Shown one piece after another: positions 1 to 13,400 of a DNA stretch of 64,000 bases. The notes under the pieces are model-generated. The model searched no databases. It was not told the DNA's origin and saw nothing but the letters and a program-made list of their open reading frames with translations. This DNA comes from Morinoia aosen (Eukaryota > Arthropoda > Malacostraca > Amphipoda > Talitridae): positions 50,657,602-50,721,601 of the forward strand of contig CM059563.1 in assembly GCA_030386875.1 (NCBI GenBank), in the 5' to 3' direction. The first letter of the stretch is position 1. Each line of letters starts with the position of its first letter. The position numbers and the translations under genes were made by a program.

Positions 1-2530
1 CAACGGCGGCTTCTGTGTCACTACTTCGCTTCTTCAACGGCGGCTTCTGTGTCGCTACTTCTCTACTTCAACGGCGGCTTCTGTGTCGCTACTTCTCTAC
101 TTCAACGGCGGCTTCTGTGTCGCTACTGCTCTACTTCAACGGCGGCTTCTGTTTCGCTACTGTTCTACTTCAACGGCGGCTTCTGTGTCGCTACTTCTCT
201 ACTTCAACGGCGGCTTCTGTGTTGCTAATTCTCTACTTCAACGGCTGCTTCTGTGTCGCTTCTTCGATACTTCAACGGCGGCTCTGTGTTGCTACTTCTC
301 TACTTCAACGGCGTCTTCTGTGTCGCCACTCTGCTACTTCAACGGCGGCTTCTGTGTCGCTACTTCGCTAACTCAGCGGCGGCTTCTGTGTCGCTAGTTC
401 AACATCGGCTTCTGTGTCGCCACTCGGCTACTTCAACGGCGGCTTCTGTGTCGCTACTTCGCTACTTCAACGGCGGCATCTGTGTCGCTACTTCGCTTCT
501 TCAACAGCGGCTTCTGTGTCGCTACTTCGCTTCTTCAACGGCGGCTTCTGTGTCGCTACTTCACTACTTCAACAGCGGCTTCTTTGTCGCCACTGTGCTA
601 CTTCAAAGGCGGCTTCTTTGTCGCCACTGTGCTACTTCAACGGCGGCTTCTGTGTCGCTACTTCTCTACTTCAACGGCGGCTTCTCTGTCGCTACTGCTC
701 TACTTCGACGGCGGCTTCTGTGTTGCTACTGCTCTACTTCAACGGCGGCTTCTCTGTCGCTACTGCTCTACTTCGACGGCGGCTTCTGTGTTGCTACTGC
801 TCTACTTCAACGTCGGCTTCTGTGTCGCTACTTCTCTACTTCAACGGCGGCTTCTGTGTCGCTACTTCTCTACTTCAACACCGGCTTCTGTGTCGCCACT
901 CCGTTTATTCAACGGCGGCTTCTGTGTCACCACTCGGCTACTTCAACGGCGGCTTCTGTGTCGCTACTTCGCTTCTTCATTGGCGGCTTCTGTGTCCTTA
1001 CTTCGCTACTTCAACGGCGGCTACTGTGTCGCTACTTCACTACCTCAACGGCGGCTCTTGTGTCGCTACTTCTCTACTTCAAAAGCGGCTTCTTTGTCGC
1101 CACTGTGCTTCTTCAACGGCGGCCTCTGTGTCGCTACTTCACTACTTCAACGGCGGCTTCTGTGTCGCTACTTCTCTACTTCAACGGCGGCTTCTGTGTC
1201 GCCACTCTGCTACTTCAACGGCGGCTTCTGTGTCGCCACTCTGCTACTTCAATGGCGGCTTCTGTGTCGCTACTTCTCTACTTCAACGGAGGCTTCTGTG
1301 TCGCTACTTCAACGGCAGCTTTTGTGTCGCCATTCTGCTACTTCAACGGCGGCTTCTGTGTCGCTACTTCACTACTTCAACGGCGGCTTCTGTGTCGCTA
1401 CTTCTCTACTTCAACGGCGGCTTCTGTGTCGCTACTCAGCTACTTCAACGGCGGCTTCTGTGACGCTACTTCGCTTCTTCAATGGAGGGTTCTGTGTCGC
1501 CTCTTCCACTGCGGCTTCTGTGTTTCTACTTCCCAACTTAAACGGCGGCTTCTGTGTCGCTACTTCGCTTCTTCAACGGCGGCTTCTGTGTCGCTACTTC
1601 GCTTCTTCAACGGCAGCTTCTGTGTCGCTACTTCTCTACTTCAACGGCGGCTTCTGTGTCGCTAATTCTCTACTTCAACGGCGGCTTCTGTGTCGCTACT
1701 GCTCTACTTCAACGGCGGCTTCTGTGTCGCTACTGTTCTACTTCAACGGCGGCTTCTGTGTCGCTACTTCTCTACTTCAACGGCGGCTTCTGTGTTGCTA
1801 ATTCTCTACTTCAACGGCTGCTTCTGTGTCGCTTCTTCAATACTTCAACGGCGGCTCTGTGTTGCTACTTCTCTACTTCAACGGCGTCTTCTGTGTCGCC
1901 ACTCTGCTACTTCAACGGCGGCTTCTGTGTCGCTACTTCGCTAACTCAGCGGCGGCTTCTGTGTCGCTACTTCAACGGCGGCTTCTGTGTCGCCACTCGG
2001 CTACTCCAACGGCGGCTTCTGTGTCGCTACTTCGCTACTCCAACGGCGGCTTCTGTGTCGCTACTTCGCTACTCCAACGGCGGCTTCTTCAACGGCGGCT
2101 TCTGTGTCGCTACTTCGCTTCTTCAACGGCGGCTTCTGTGTCGCTACTTCGCTTCTTCAACGGCGCCTTCTGAGTCGCCACTCTGCTACTTCAACGGCGG
2201 CTTCTGTGTCGCTACTTTTCTACTTCAACGGCGGCTTCTGTGTCGCCACTGTGCTACTTCAACGGCTGTTTCTGTGTCGCTTCTTCACCACTTCAACGGC
2301 GGCTTCTGTGTTGCTACTTCTCTACTTCAAGGCCGGCTTCTGTGTCGTCACTCAGCTACTTCAACAGCGGCTTCTGTGTAGCTACTTCGCTACTTCAACG
2401 GCGGCTTCTGTGTCTCGACTTCCCTACTTCAACGGCGGCTTCTGTGTCGCCACTCTGCTACTTCAACGGCGGCTTCTGTGTCGCTACTTCACTACTTCAA
2501 CGGCGGCTTCTGTGTCGCTTCTTCACTACT
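1..2530 (+). repeat. Block J1 (second copy at 22,340-25,437)
   Basis: Bases 1-562 match 22,340-22,901 at an offset of 22,339. Bases 563-2,530 match 23,470-25,437 at an offset of 22,907. The offset step is a 568-bp segment present only in the second copy. The match ends at 2,531, where J1 has ACTCCAACGG and J2 has ACTTCAACGG. J1 holds rare monomers: CAACACCGG near 876, a CCGTTTATTC junction at 901, and a diverged dimer with an ATG at 1,482. A few base differences exist, such as TTTCG near 152 where J2 has GTGTCG. The left limit is the window edge, so the block may extend further. It overlaps the start of the half-unit at 1,690. Confidence 0.85.
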
Positions 2531-4734
2531 CCAACGGCGGCTTCTGTGTCGCTACTTCGCTACTCCAACGGCGGCTTCTGTGTCGCTACTTCGCTACTCC
2601 AACGGCGGCTTCTTCAACGGCGGCTTCTGTGTCGCTACTTCGCTTCTTCAACGGCGGCTTCTGTGTCGCCACTCAGCTACTTCAACAGCGGCTTCTGTGT
2701 TGCTACTTCTCTACTTCAAGGCCGGCTTCTGTGTAGCTACTTCGCTACTTCAACGGCGGCTTCTGTGTCTCGACTTCTCTACTTCAACGGCGGCTTCTGT
2801 GTCTCGACTTCTCTACTTCAACGGCGGCTTCTGTGTCGCCACTCTGCTACTTCAACGGCGGCTTCTGTGTCGCTACTTCGCTACTTCAACGGCGGCTTCT
2901 GTGTCGCTACTTCACTACTTCAACGGCGGCTTCTGTGTCGCTACTTCTCTACCTCAACGGCGGCTTCTGTGTCTCGACTTCTCTACTTCAACGGCGGCTT
3001 CTGTGTCGCCACTCTGCTACTTCAACGGCGGCTTCTGTGTCGCCACTTCGCTACTTCAACGGCGGCTTCTGTGTTGCTACTTCACTACTTCAACGGCGGC
3101 TTCTGTGTCGCTACTTCTCTACCTCAACGGCGGCTTCTGTGTCGCTACTTCTCTACCTCAACGGCGGCTTCTGTGTCGCTTCTTCACTACTTCAACGGTG
3201 GCTTCTGTGTCGCTACTTCACTAATTCAACGGCGGCTTCTGTGTCGCTACTTCTCTACTTTAACGGCGGCTTCTGTGTCGCTACTTCTCTACTTCAACGG
3301 CGGCTTCTGTGTCGCTACTTCTCTACTTCAACAGCGGCTTCTTTGTCGCCACTCTGCTACTTCAACGGCGGCTTCTGTGTCGCCACTCTGCTTCTTCAAC
3401 GGCGGCTTCTGTGTCGCCACTCTGCTACATCAACGGCGGCTTCTGTGTCGCCACTCTGCTACTTCAACGGCGGCTTCTGTGTCGCTACTTCAACGGCGGC
3501 TTCTGTGTCGCTACTTCTCTACTTCAACTTCGGCTTCTGTGTCGCCACTGTGCTACTTCAGCGGCTGCTTCTGTGTCGCTTCTTCACCACTTCCACGGCG
3601 GCTTCTGTGTTGCTACTTCTCTACTTCAAGGCCGGCTTCTGTGTCGCCACTCAGCTACTTCAACAGCGGCTTCTGTGTAGCTACTTCGCTACTTCAACGG
3701 CGGCTTCTGTGTCTCGACTTCTCTACTTCAACGGCGGCTTCTCTGTCGCCACTCTGCTACTTCAACGGCGGCTTCTGTGTCGCTACTTCACTACTTCAAC
3801 GGCGGCTTCTGTGTCGCTACTTCGCTTTCTCAACGGCGGCTTCTGTGTCGCTACTTCGCTTTCTCAACGGCGGCTTCTGTGTCGCTACTTCGCTTCTTCA
3901 ACAGCGTCTTCTGTGTCGCTACTTCGCTTCTTCAACGGCGGCTTCTGTGTCGCTACTTCGCTTCTTCAACGGCGGCTTCTGTGTCGCTACTTCGCTTTTT
4001 CAACGGCGGCTTCTGTGTCGCTACTTCGCTTTTTCAACGGCGGCTTCTGTGTCGCTACTTCGCTTTTTCAACGGCGGCTTCTGTGTCGCTACTTCGCTTT
4101 TTCAACGGCGGCTTCTGTGTCGCTACTTCGCTTTTTCAACGGCGGCTTCTGTGTCGCTACTTCGCTTCTTCAACGGCGGCTTCTCAACGGCGGCTTCTGT
4201 GTCGCCACTCTGCTAATTCAACGGCGGCTTCTGTGTCGCTAATTCAACGGCGGCTTCTGTGTCGCCACTTTGCAACTTCAACGGCGGCTTCTGTGTCGCT
4301 ACCTCACTACTTCATCGGCGGCTTCTGTGTCGCTACTTCTCTACTTCAACGGCGGCTTCTGTGTCGCTACTTCGCTTTTTCAACGGCGGCTTCTGGGTCG
4401 CTACTTCGCTTCTTCAACGGCGGCTTCTGTGTCGCTACTTCGCTTCTTCAACGGCGGCTTCTGTGTCGCCACTCTGCTACCTCAACGGCGGCTTCTGTGT
4501 CGCTACTTCGCAACTTCAACGGTGGCTTCTGCGTCGCTACTTCGCTTTTTCAACGGCGGCTTCTGTGTCGCTACTTCGCTTTTTCAACGGCGGCTTCTGT
4601 GTCGCTACTTCGCTTTTTCAACGGCGGCTTCTGTGTCGCTACTTCGCTTCTTCAACGGCGCCTTCTGAGTCGCCACTCTGCTACTTCAACGGCGGCTTCT
4701 GTGTCGCCACTTCACAACTTGAACGGCGGCTTCT
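1690..4734 (+). repeat. Half-unit a0, 3,045 bp, related to the long half of HOR A
   Basis: A landmark group of monomers (a CTACTGCTC junction, then CTACTGTTC, then a GTTGCTAATTC junction, then a shortened GGCGGCTCTGTG monomer) recurs at 117, 1,690, 4,735, 7,807, 10,491, 13,495, 16,179, 19,168, 22,456, 24,597, 27,627 and 41,264. The interval from 1,690 to 4,735 resembles the long halves starting at 4,735, 10,491 and 16,179. It differs by extra ACTCCAACGG monomers near 2,530-2,640 and by CTTTCTCAACGG junctions near 3,824-3,870. It reads as a diverged or edge copy of the long half. The similar interval 24,597-27,626 is another. Confidence 0.75.
3994..4163 (+). repeat. Homogenised run of five TCGCTTTTTC monomers
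   Basis: Consecutive near-identical 34-bp monomers with a TTTTT junction start at 3,994, 4,028, 4,062, 4,096 and 4,130. Equivalent runs have six copies at 7,032-7,235, four at 12,788-12,923 and 18,461-18,596, and six at 26,885-27,088 and 40,522-40,725. The number changes between otherwise matching HOR copies, so this is a local copy-number hotspot. Confidence 0.9.
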
Positions 4735-5038
4735 GTGTCGCTACTGCTCTACTTCAACGGCGGCTTCTGTGTCGCTACTGTTCTACTTCAACGGCGGCTT
4801 CTGTGTCGCTACTTCTCTACTTCAACGGCGGCTTCTGTGTTGCTAATTCTCTACTTCAACGGCTGCTTCTGTGTCGCTTCTTCAATACTTCAACGGCGGC
4901 TCTGTGTTGCTACTTCTCTACTTCAACGGCGTCTTCTGTGTCGCCACTCGGCTACTTCAACGGCGGCTTCTGTGTCGCTACTTCGCTACTCCAACGGCGG
5001 CTTCTGTGTCGCTACTTCGCTACTCCAACGGCGGCTTC

Positions 5039-5053
5039 TTCAACGGCGGCTTC
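5039..5053 (+). repeat. 15-bp partial unit inside a monomer
   Basis: TTCAACGGCGGCTTC is duplicated in place, giving GGCTTCTTCAACGGCGGC. The same feature is seen near 2,090, 2,610, 8,200, 10,795, 13,890, 19,563, 24,991, 28,021 and 41,658. It is missing from A3 near 16,470, which explains the 15-bp offset step there. Confidence 0.88.
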
Positions 5054-7255
5054 TGTGTCGCTACTTCGCTTCTTCAACGGCGGCTTCTGTGTCGCTACTT
5101 CGCTTCTTCAACGGCGCCTTCTGAGTCGCCACTCTGCTACTTCAACGGCGGCTTCTGTGTCGCTACTTTTCTACTCCAACGGCGGCTTCTGTGTCGCCAC
5201 TGTGCTACTTCAACGGCTGTTTCTGTGTCGCTTCTTCACCATTTCAACGGCGGCTTCTGTGTTGCTACTTCTCTACTTCAAGGCCGGCTTCTGTGTCGCC
5301 ACTCAGCTACTTCAACAGCGGCTTCTGTGTAGCTACTTCGCTACTTCAACGGCGGCTTCTGTGTCTCGACTTCCCTACTTCAACGGCGGCTTCTGTGTCG
5401 CCACTCTGCTACTTCAACGGCGGCTTCTGTGTCGCTACTTCACTACTTCAACGGCGGCTTCTGTGTCGCTTCTTCACTACTTCAACGGCGGCTTCTGTGT
5501 CGCTTCTTCACTACTTCAACGGCGGCTTCTGTGTCGCTTCTTCACTACTTCAACGGCGGCTTATGTGTCGCTACTTCTCTACTTCAAGGCCGGCTTCTGT
5601 GTCGCCACTCAGCTACTTCAACAGCGGCTTCTGTGTTGCTACTTCTCTACTTCAAGGCCGGCTTCTGTGTAGCTACTTCGCTACTTCAACGGCGGCTTCT
5701 GTGTCTCGACTTCTCTACTTCAACGGCGGCTTCTGTGTCTCGACTTCTCTACTTCAACGGCGGCTTCTGTGTCGCCACTCTGCTACTTCAACGGCGGCTT
5801 CTGTGTCGCTACTTCGCTACTTCAACGGCGGCTTCTGTGTCGCTACTTCACTACTTCAACGGCGGCTTCTGTGTCGCTACTTCACTACTTCAACGGCGGC
5901 TTCTGTGTCGCTACTTCTCTACCTCAACGGCGGCTTCTGTGTCTCGACTTCTCTACTTCAACGGCGGCTTCTGTGTCGCCACTCTGCTACTTCAACGGCG
6001 GCTTCTGTGTCGCCACTCTGCTACTTCAACGGCGGCTTCTGTGTCGCTACTTCGCTACTTCAACGGCGGCTTCTGTGTCGCTACTTCACTACTTCAACGG
6101 CGGCTTCTGTGTCGCTACTTCTCTACCTCACCGGCGGCTTCTGTGTCTCGACTTCTCTACTTCAACGGCGGCTTCTGTGTCGCCACTCTGCTACTTCAAC
6201 GGCGGCTTCTGTGTCGCCACTTCGCTACTTCAACGGCGGCTTCTGTGTTGCTACTTCACTACTTCAACGGCGGCTTCTGTGTCGCTACTTCTCTACCTCA
6301 ACGGCGGCTTCTGTGTCGCTACTTCTCTACCTCAACGGCGGCTTCTGTGTCGCTTCTTCACTACTTCAACGGTGGCTTCTGTGTCGCTACTTCACTAATT
6401 CAACGGCGGCTTCTGTGTCGCTACTTCTCTACTTTAACGGCGGCTTCTGTGTCGCTACTTCTCTACTTCAACGGCGGCTTCTGTGTCGCTACTTCTCTAC
6501 TTCAACGGCGGCTTCTTTGTCGCCACTCTGCTACTTCAACGGCGGCTTCTGTGTCGCCACTCTGCTTCTTCAACGGCGGCTTCTGTGTCGCCACTCTGCT
6601 ACATCAACGGCGGCTTCTGTGTCGCCACTCTGCTACTTCAACGGCGGCTTCTGTGTCGCTACTTCAACGGCGGCTTCTGTGTCGCTACTTCTCTACTTCA
6701 ACTTCGGCTTCTGTGTCGCCACTGTGCTACTTCAGCGGCTGCTTCTGTGTCGCTTCTTCACCACTTCCACGGCGGCTTCTGTGTTGCTACTTCTCTACTT
6801 CAAGGCCGGCTTCTGTGTCGCCACTCAGCTACTTCAACAGCGGCTTCTGTGTAGCTACTTCGCTACTTCAACGGCGGCTTCTGTGTCTCGACTTCTCTAC
6901 TTCAACGGCGGCTTCTCTGTCGCCACTCTGCTACTTCAACGGCGGCTTCTGTGTCGCTACTTCACTACTTCAACGGCGGCTTCTGTGTCGCTACTTCGCT
7001 TCTTCAACGGCGGCTTCTGTGTCGCTACTTCGCTTTTTCAACGGCGGCTTCTGTGTCGCTACTTCGCTTTTTCAACGGCGGCTTCTGTGTCGCTACTTCG
7101 CTTTTTCAACGGCGGCTTCTGTGTCGCTACTTCGCTTTTTCAACGGCGGCTTCTGTGTCGCTACTTCGCTTTTTCAACGGCGGCTTCTGTGTCGCTACTT
7201 CGCTTTTTCAACGGCGGCTTCTGTGTCGCTACTTCGCTTCTTCAACGGCGGCTTC

Positions 7256-7269
7256 TCAACGGCGGCTTC
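7256..7269 (+). repeat. 14-bp partial unit inside a monomer
   Basis: TCAACGGCGGCTTC is repeated so that GGCTTCTCAACGGCGGC is read. Equivalent sites lie near 4,183, 12,943, 18,616, 27,109 and 40,746, each just after a TCGCTTTTTC run. It differs from the 15-bp form by one T, so the two partial units arose separately. Confidence 0.85.
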
Positions 7270-10200
7270 TGTGTCGCCACTCTGCAAATTCAACGGCGGC
7301 TTCTGTGTCGCTAATTCAACGGCGGCTTCTGTGTCGTCACTTTGCAACTTCAACGGCGGCTTCTGTGTCGCTACCTCACTACTTCATCGGCGGCTTCTGT
7401 GTCGCTACTTCTCTACTTCAACGGCGGCTTCTGTGTCGCTACTTCGCTTTTTCAACGGCGGCTTCTGGGTCGCTACTTCGCTTCTTCAACGGCGGCTTCT
7501 GTGTCGCTACTTCGCTTCTTCAACGGCGGCTTCTGTGTCGCCACTCTGCTACCTCAACGGCGGCTTCTGTGTCGCTACTTCGCAACTTCAACGGTGGCTT
7601 CTGCGTCGCTACTTCGCTTTTTCAACGGCGGCTTCTGTGTCGCTACTTCGCTTTTTCAACGGCGGCTTCTGTGTCGCTACTTCGCTTTTTCAACGGCGGC
7701 TTCTGTGTCGCTACTTCGCTTCTTCAACGGCGCCTTCTGAGTCGCCACTCTGCTACTTCAACGGCGGCTTCTGTGTCGCCACTTCACAACTTGAACGGCG
7801 GCTTCTGTGTCGCTACTGCTCTACTTCAACGGCGGCTTCTGTGTCGCTACTGTTCTACTTCAACGGCGGCTTCTGTGTCGCTACTTCTCTACTTCAACGG
7901 CGGCTTCTGTGTTGCTAATTCTCTACTTCAACGGCTGCTTCTGTGTCGCTTCTTCAATACTTCAACGGCGGCTCTGTGTTGCTACTTCTCTACTTCAACG
8001 GCGTCTTCTGTGTCGCCACTCTGCTACTTCAACGGCGGCTTCTGTGTCGCTACTTCGCTAACTCAGCGGCGGCTTCTGTGTCGCTACTTCAACGGCGGCT
8101 TCTGTGTCGCCACTCGGCTACTTCAACGGCGGCTTCTGTGTCGCTACTTCGCTACTCCAACGGCGGCTTCTGTGTCGCTACTTCGCTACTCCAACGGCGG
8201 CTTCTTCAACGGCGGCTTCTGTGTCGCTACTTCGCTTCTTCAACGGCGGCTTCTGTGTCGCTACTTCGCTTCTTCAACGGCGCCTTCTGAGTCGCCACTC
8301 TGCTACTTCAACGGCGGCTTCTGTGTCGCTACTTTTCTACTTCAACGGCGGCTTCTGTGTCGCCACTGTGCTACTTCAACGGCTGTTTCTGTGTCGCTTC
8401 TTCACAACTTCAACGGCGGCTTCTGTGTTGCTACTTCTCTACTTCAAGGCCGGCTTCTGTGTCGCCACTCAGCTACTTCAACAGCGGCTTCTGTGTAGCT
8501 ACTTCGCTACTTCAACGGCGGCTTCTGTGTCTCGACTTCCCTACTTCAACGGCGGCTTCTGTGTCGCCACTCTGCTACTTCAACGGCGGCTTCTGTGTCG
8601 CTACTTCACTACTTCAACGGCGGCTTCTGTGTCGCTTCTTCACTACTTCAACGGCGGCTTCTGTGTCGCTTCTTCACTACTTCAACGGCGGCTTCTGTGT
8701 CGCTTCTTCACTACTTCAACGGCGGCTTCTGTGTCGCTTCTTCACTACTTCAACGGCGGCTTATGTGTCGCTACTTCTCTACTTCAAGGCCGGCTTCTGT
8801 GTCGCCACTCAGCTACTTCAACAGCGGCTTCTGTGTTGCTACTTCTCTACTTCAAAGCCGGCTTCTGTGTAGCTACTTCGCTACTTCAACGGCGGCTTCT
8901 GTGTCTCGACTTCTCTACTTCAACGGCGGCTTCTGTGTCGCCACTCTGCTACTTCAACGGCGGCTTCTGTGTCGCTACTTCGCTACTTCAACGGCGGCTT
9001 CTGTGTCGCTACTTCACTACTTCAACGGCGGCTTCTGTGTCGCTACTTCTCTACCTCAACGGCGGCTTCTGTGTCTCGACTTCTCTACTTCAACGGCGGC
9101 TTCTGTGTCGCCACTCTGCTACTTCAACGGCGGCTTCTGTGTCGCCACTCTGCTACTTCAACGGCGGCTTCTGTGTCGCTACTTCGCTACTTCAACGGCG
9201 GCTTCTGTGTTGCTACTTCACTACTTCAACGGCGGCTTCTGTGTCGCTACTTCTCTACCTCAACGGCGGCTTCTGTGTCGCTACTTCTCTACCTCAACGG
9301 CGGCTTCTGTGTCGCTTCTTCACTACTTCAACGGTGGCTTCTGTGTCGCTACTTCACTAATTCAACGGCGGCTTCTGTGTCGCTACTTCTCTACTTTAAC
9401 GGCGGCTTCTGTGTCGCTACTTCTCTACTTCAACGGCGGCTTCTGTGTCGCTACTTCTCTACTTCAACAGCGGCTTCTTTGTCGCCACTCTGCTACTTCA
9501 ACGGCGGCTTCTGTGTCGCCACTCTTGCTTCTTCAACGGCGGCTTCTGTGTCGCTACTTCAACGGCGGCTTCTGTGTCGCTACTTCTCTACTTCAACTTC
9601 GGCTTCTGTGTTGCCACTGTGCTACTTCAGCGGCTGCTTCTGTGTCGCTTCTTCACCACTTCCACGGCGGCTTCTGTGTTGCTACTTCTCTACTTCAAGG
9701 CCGGCTTCTGTGTCGCCACTCAGCTACTTCAACAGCGGCTTCTGTGTAGCTACTTCGCTACTTCAACGGCGGCTTCTGTGTCTCGACTTCTCTACTTCAA
9801 CGGCGGCTTCTCTGTCGCCACTCTGCTACTTCAACGGCGGCTTCTGTGTCGCTACTTCGCAACTTCAACGGCGGCTTCTCTGTCGCCACTCTGCTACTTC
9901 AACGGCGGCTTCTGTGTCGCTACTTCGCAACTTCAGCGGTGGCTTCTGCGTCGCTACTTCGCTTTTTCAACGGCGGCTTCTGTGTCGCTACTTCGCTTTT
10001 TCAACGGCGGCTTCTGTGTCGCTACTTCGCTTTTTCAACGGCGGCTTCTGTGTCGCTACTTCGCTTCTTCAACGGCGCCTTCTGAGTCGCCACTCTGCTA
10101 CTTCAACGGCGGCTTCTGTGTCGCCACTTCACAACTTGAACGGCGGCTTCTGTGTCGCTAGTTCTCTACTTCAACGGCGGCTTCTGTGTCGCTAATTCTC

Positions 10201-10490
10201 TACTTCAACGGCGGCTTCTGTGTCGCCAATTCTCTACTTCAACGGCTGCTTCTGTGTCGCTTCTTCACTACTTCAACAGCGGCTCTGTGTTGCTACATCT
10301 CTACTTCAGCGGCGTCTTCTGTGTCGCCACTCTGCTACTTCAACGACGGCTTCTGTGTCGCTACTTCGCTTTTTCAACGGCGGCTTCTGTGTCGCTACTT
10401 CGCTTCTTCAACGGCGCCTTCTGAGTCGCCACTCTGCTACTTCAACGGCGGCTTCTGTGTCGCCACTTCACAACTTGAACGGCGGCTTCT

Positions 10491-13400
10491 GTGTCGCTAC
10501 TGCTCTACTTCAACGGCGGCTTCTGTGTCGCTACTGTTCTACTTCAACGGCGGCTTCTGTGTCGCTACTTCTCTACTTCAACGGCGGCTTCTGTGTTGCT
10601 AATTCTCTACTTCAACGGCTGCTTCTGTGTCGCTTCTTCAATACTTCAACGGCGGCTCTGTGTTGCTACTTCTCTACTTCAACGGCGTCTTCTGTGTCGC
10701 CACTCGGCTACTTCAACGGCGGCTTCTGTGTCGCTACTTCGCTACTCCAACGGCGGCTTCTGTGTCGCTACTTCGCTACTCCAACGGCGGCTTCTTCAAC
10801 GGCGGCTTCTGTGTCGCTACTTCGCTTCTTCAACGGCGGCTTCTGTGTCGCTACTTCGCTTCTTCAACGGCGCCTTCTGAGTCGCCACTCTGCTACTTCA
10901 ACGGCGGCTTCTGTGTCGCTACTTTTCTACTCCAACGGCGGCTTCTGTGTCGCCACTGTGCTACTTCAACGGCTGTTTCTGTGTCGCTTCTTCACCACTT
11001 CAACGGCGGCTTCTGTGTTGCTACTTCTCTACTTCAAGGCCGGCTTCTGTGTCGCCACTCAGCTACTTCAACAGCGGCTTCTGTGTAGCTACTTCGCTAC
11101 TTCAACGGCGGCTTCTGTGTCTCGACTTCCCTACTTCAACGGCGGCTTCTGTGTCGCCACTCTGCTACTTCAACGGCGGCTTCTGTGTCGCTACTTCACT
11201 ACTTCAACGGCGGCTTCTGTGTCGCTTCTTCACTACTTCAACGGCGGCTTCTGTGTCGCTTCTTCACTACTTCAACGGCGGCTTCTGTGTCGCTTCTTCA
11301 CTACTTCAACGGCGGCTTATGTGTCGCTACTTCTCTACTTCAAGGCCGGCTTCTGTGTCGCCACTCAGCTACTTCAACAGCGGCTTCTGTGTTGCTACTT
11401 CTCTACTTCAAGGCCGGCTTCTGTGTAGCTACTTCGCTACTTCAACGGCGGCTTCTGTGTCTCGACTTCTCTACTTCAACGGCGGCTTCTGTGTCTCGAC
11501 TTCTCTACTTCAACGGCGGCTTCTGTGTCGCCACTCTGCTACTTCAACGGCGGCTTCTGTGTCGCTACTTCGCTACTTCAACGGCGGCTTCTGTGTCGCT
11601 ACTTCACTACTTCAACGGCGGCTTCTGTGTCGCTACTTCACTACTTCAACGGCGGCTTCTGTGTCGCTACTTCTCTACCTCAACGGCGGCTTCTGTGTCT
11701 CGACTTCTCTACTTCAACGGCGGCTTCTGTGTCGCCACTCTGCTACTTCAACGGCGGCTTCTGTGTCGCCACTCTGCTACTTCAACGGCGGCTTCTGTGT
11801 CGCTACTTCGCTACTTCAACGGCGGCTTCTGTGTCGCTACTTCACTACTTCAACGGCGGCTTCTGTGTCGCTACTTCTCTACCTCACCGGCGGCTTCTGT
11901 GTCTCGACTTCTCTACTTCAACGGCGGCTTCTGTGTCGCCACTCTGCTACTTCAACGGCGGCTTCTGTGTCGCCACTTCGCTACTTCAACGGCGGCTTCT
12001 GTGTTGCTACTTCACTACTTCAACGGCGGCTTCTGTGTCGCTACTTCTCTACCTCAACGGCGGCTTCTGTGTCGCTACTTCTCTACCTCAACGGCGGCTT
12101 CTGTGTCGCTTCTTCACTACTTCAACGGTGGCTTCTGTGTCGCTACTTCACTAATTCAACGGCGGCTTCTGTGTCGCTACTTCTCTACTTTAACGGCGGC
12201 TTCTGTGTCGCTACTTCTCTACTTCAACGGCGGCTTCTGTGTCGCTACTTCTCTACTTCAACGGCGGCTTCTTTGTCGCCACTCTGCTACTTCAACGGCG
12301 GCTTCTGTGTCGCCACTCTGCTTCTTCAACGGCGGCTTCTGTGTCGCCACTCTGCTACATCAACGGCGGCTTCTGTGTCGCCACTCTGCTACTTCAACGG
12401 CGGCTTCTGTGTCGCTACTTCAACGGCGGCTTCTGTGTCGCTACTTCTCTACTTCAACTTCGGCTTCTGTGTCGCCACTGTGCTACTTCAGCGGCTGCTT
12501 CTGTGTCGCTTCTTCACCACTTCCACGGCGGCTTCTGTGTTGCTACTTCTCTACTTCAAGGCCGGCTTCTGTGTCGCCACTCAGCTACTTCAACAGCGGC
12601 TTCTGTGTAACTACTTCGCTACTTCAACGGCGGCTTCTGTGTCTCGACTTCTCTACTTCAACGGCGGCTTCTCTGTCGCCACTCTGCTACTTCAACGGCG
12701 GCTTCTGTGTCGCTACTTCACTACTTCAACGGCGGCTTCTGTGTCGCTACTTCGCTTCTTCAACGGCGGCTTCTGTGTCGCTACTTCGCTTTTTCAAGGG
12801 CGGCTTCTGTGTCGCTACTTCGCTTTTTCAACGGCGGCTTCTGTGTCGCTACTTCGCTTTTTCAACGGCGGCTTCTGTGTCGCTACTTCGCTTTTTCAAC
12901 GGCGGCTTCTGTGTCGCTACTTCGCTTCTTCAACGGCGGCTTCTCAACGGCGGCTTCTGTGTCGCCACTCTGCAAATTCAACGGCGGCTTCTGTGTCGCT
13001 AATTCAACGGCGGCTTCTGTGTCGTCACTTTGCAACTTCAACGGCGGCTTCTGTGTCGCTACCTCACTACTTCATCGGCGGCTTCTGTGTCGCTACTTCT
13101 CTACTTCAACGGCGGCTTCTGTGTCGCTACTTCGCTTTTTCAACGGCGGCTTCTGGGTCGCTACTTCGCTTCTTCAACGGCGGCTTCTGTGTCGCTACTT
13201 CGCTTCTTCAACGGCGGCTTCTGTGTCGCCACTCTGCTACCTCAACGGCGGCTTCTGTGTCGCTACTTCGCAACTTCAACGGTGGCTTCTGCGTCGCTAC
13301 TTCGCTTTTTCAACGGCGGCTTCTGTGTCGCTACTTCGCTTTTTCAACGGCGGCTTCTGTGTCGCTACTTCGCTTTTTCAACGGCGGCTTCTGTGTCGCT

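Larger units (their letters stand above)
4735..10490 (+). repeat. HOR A, copy A1 (5,756 bp)
   Basis: Landmarks in this copy recur 5,756 bp further on up to about 6,951, and 5,688 bp further on from about 7,314 to the end. The 68-bp step is two extra TCGCTTTTTC monomers in A1: six at 7,032-7,235 against four at 12,788-12,923 in A2. The unit splits into a long half (4,735-7,806, 3,072 bp) and a short half (7,807-10,490, 2,684 bp), each opening with the same landmark group. The phase is arbitrary, because sequence upstream of 4,735 also resembles sequence upstream of 7,807 and 10,491. Confidence 0.9.
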
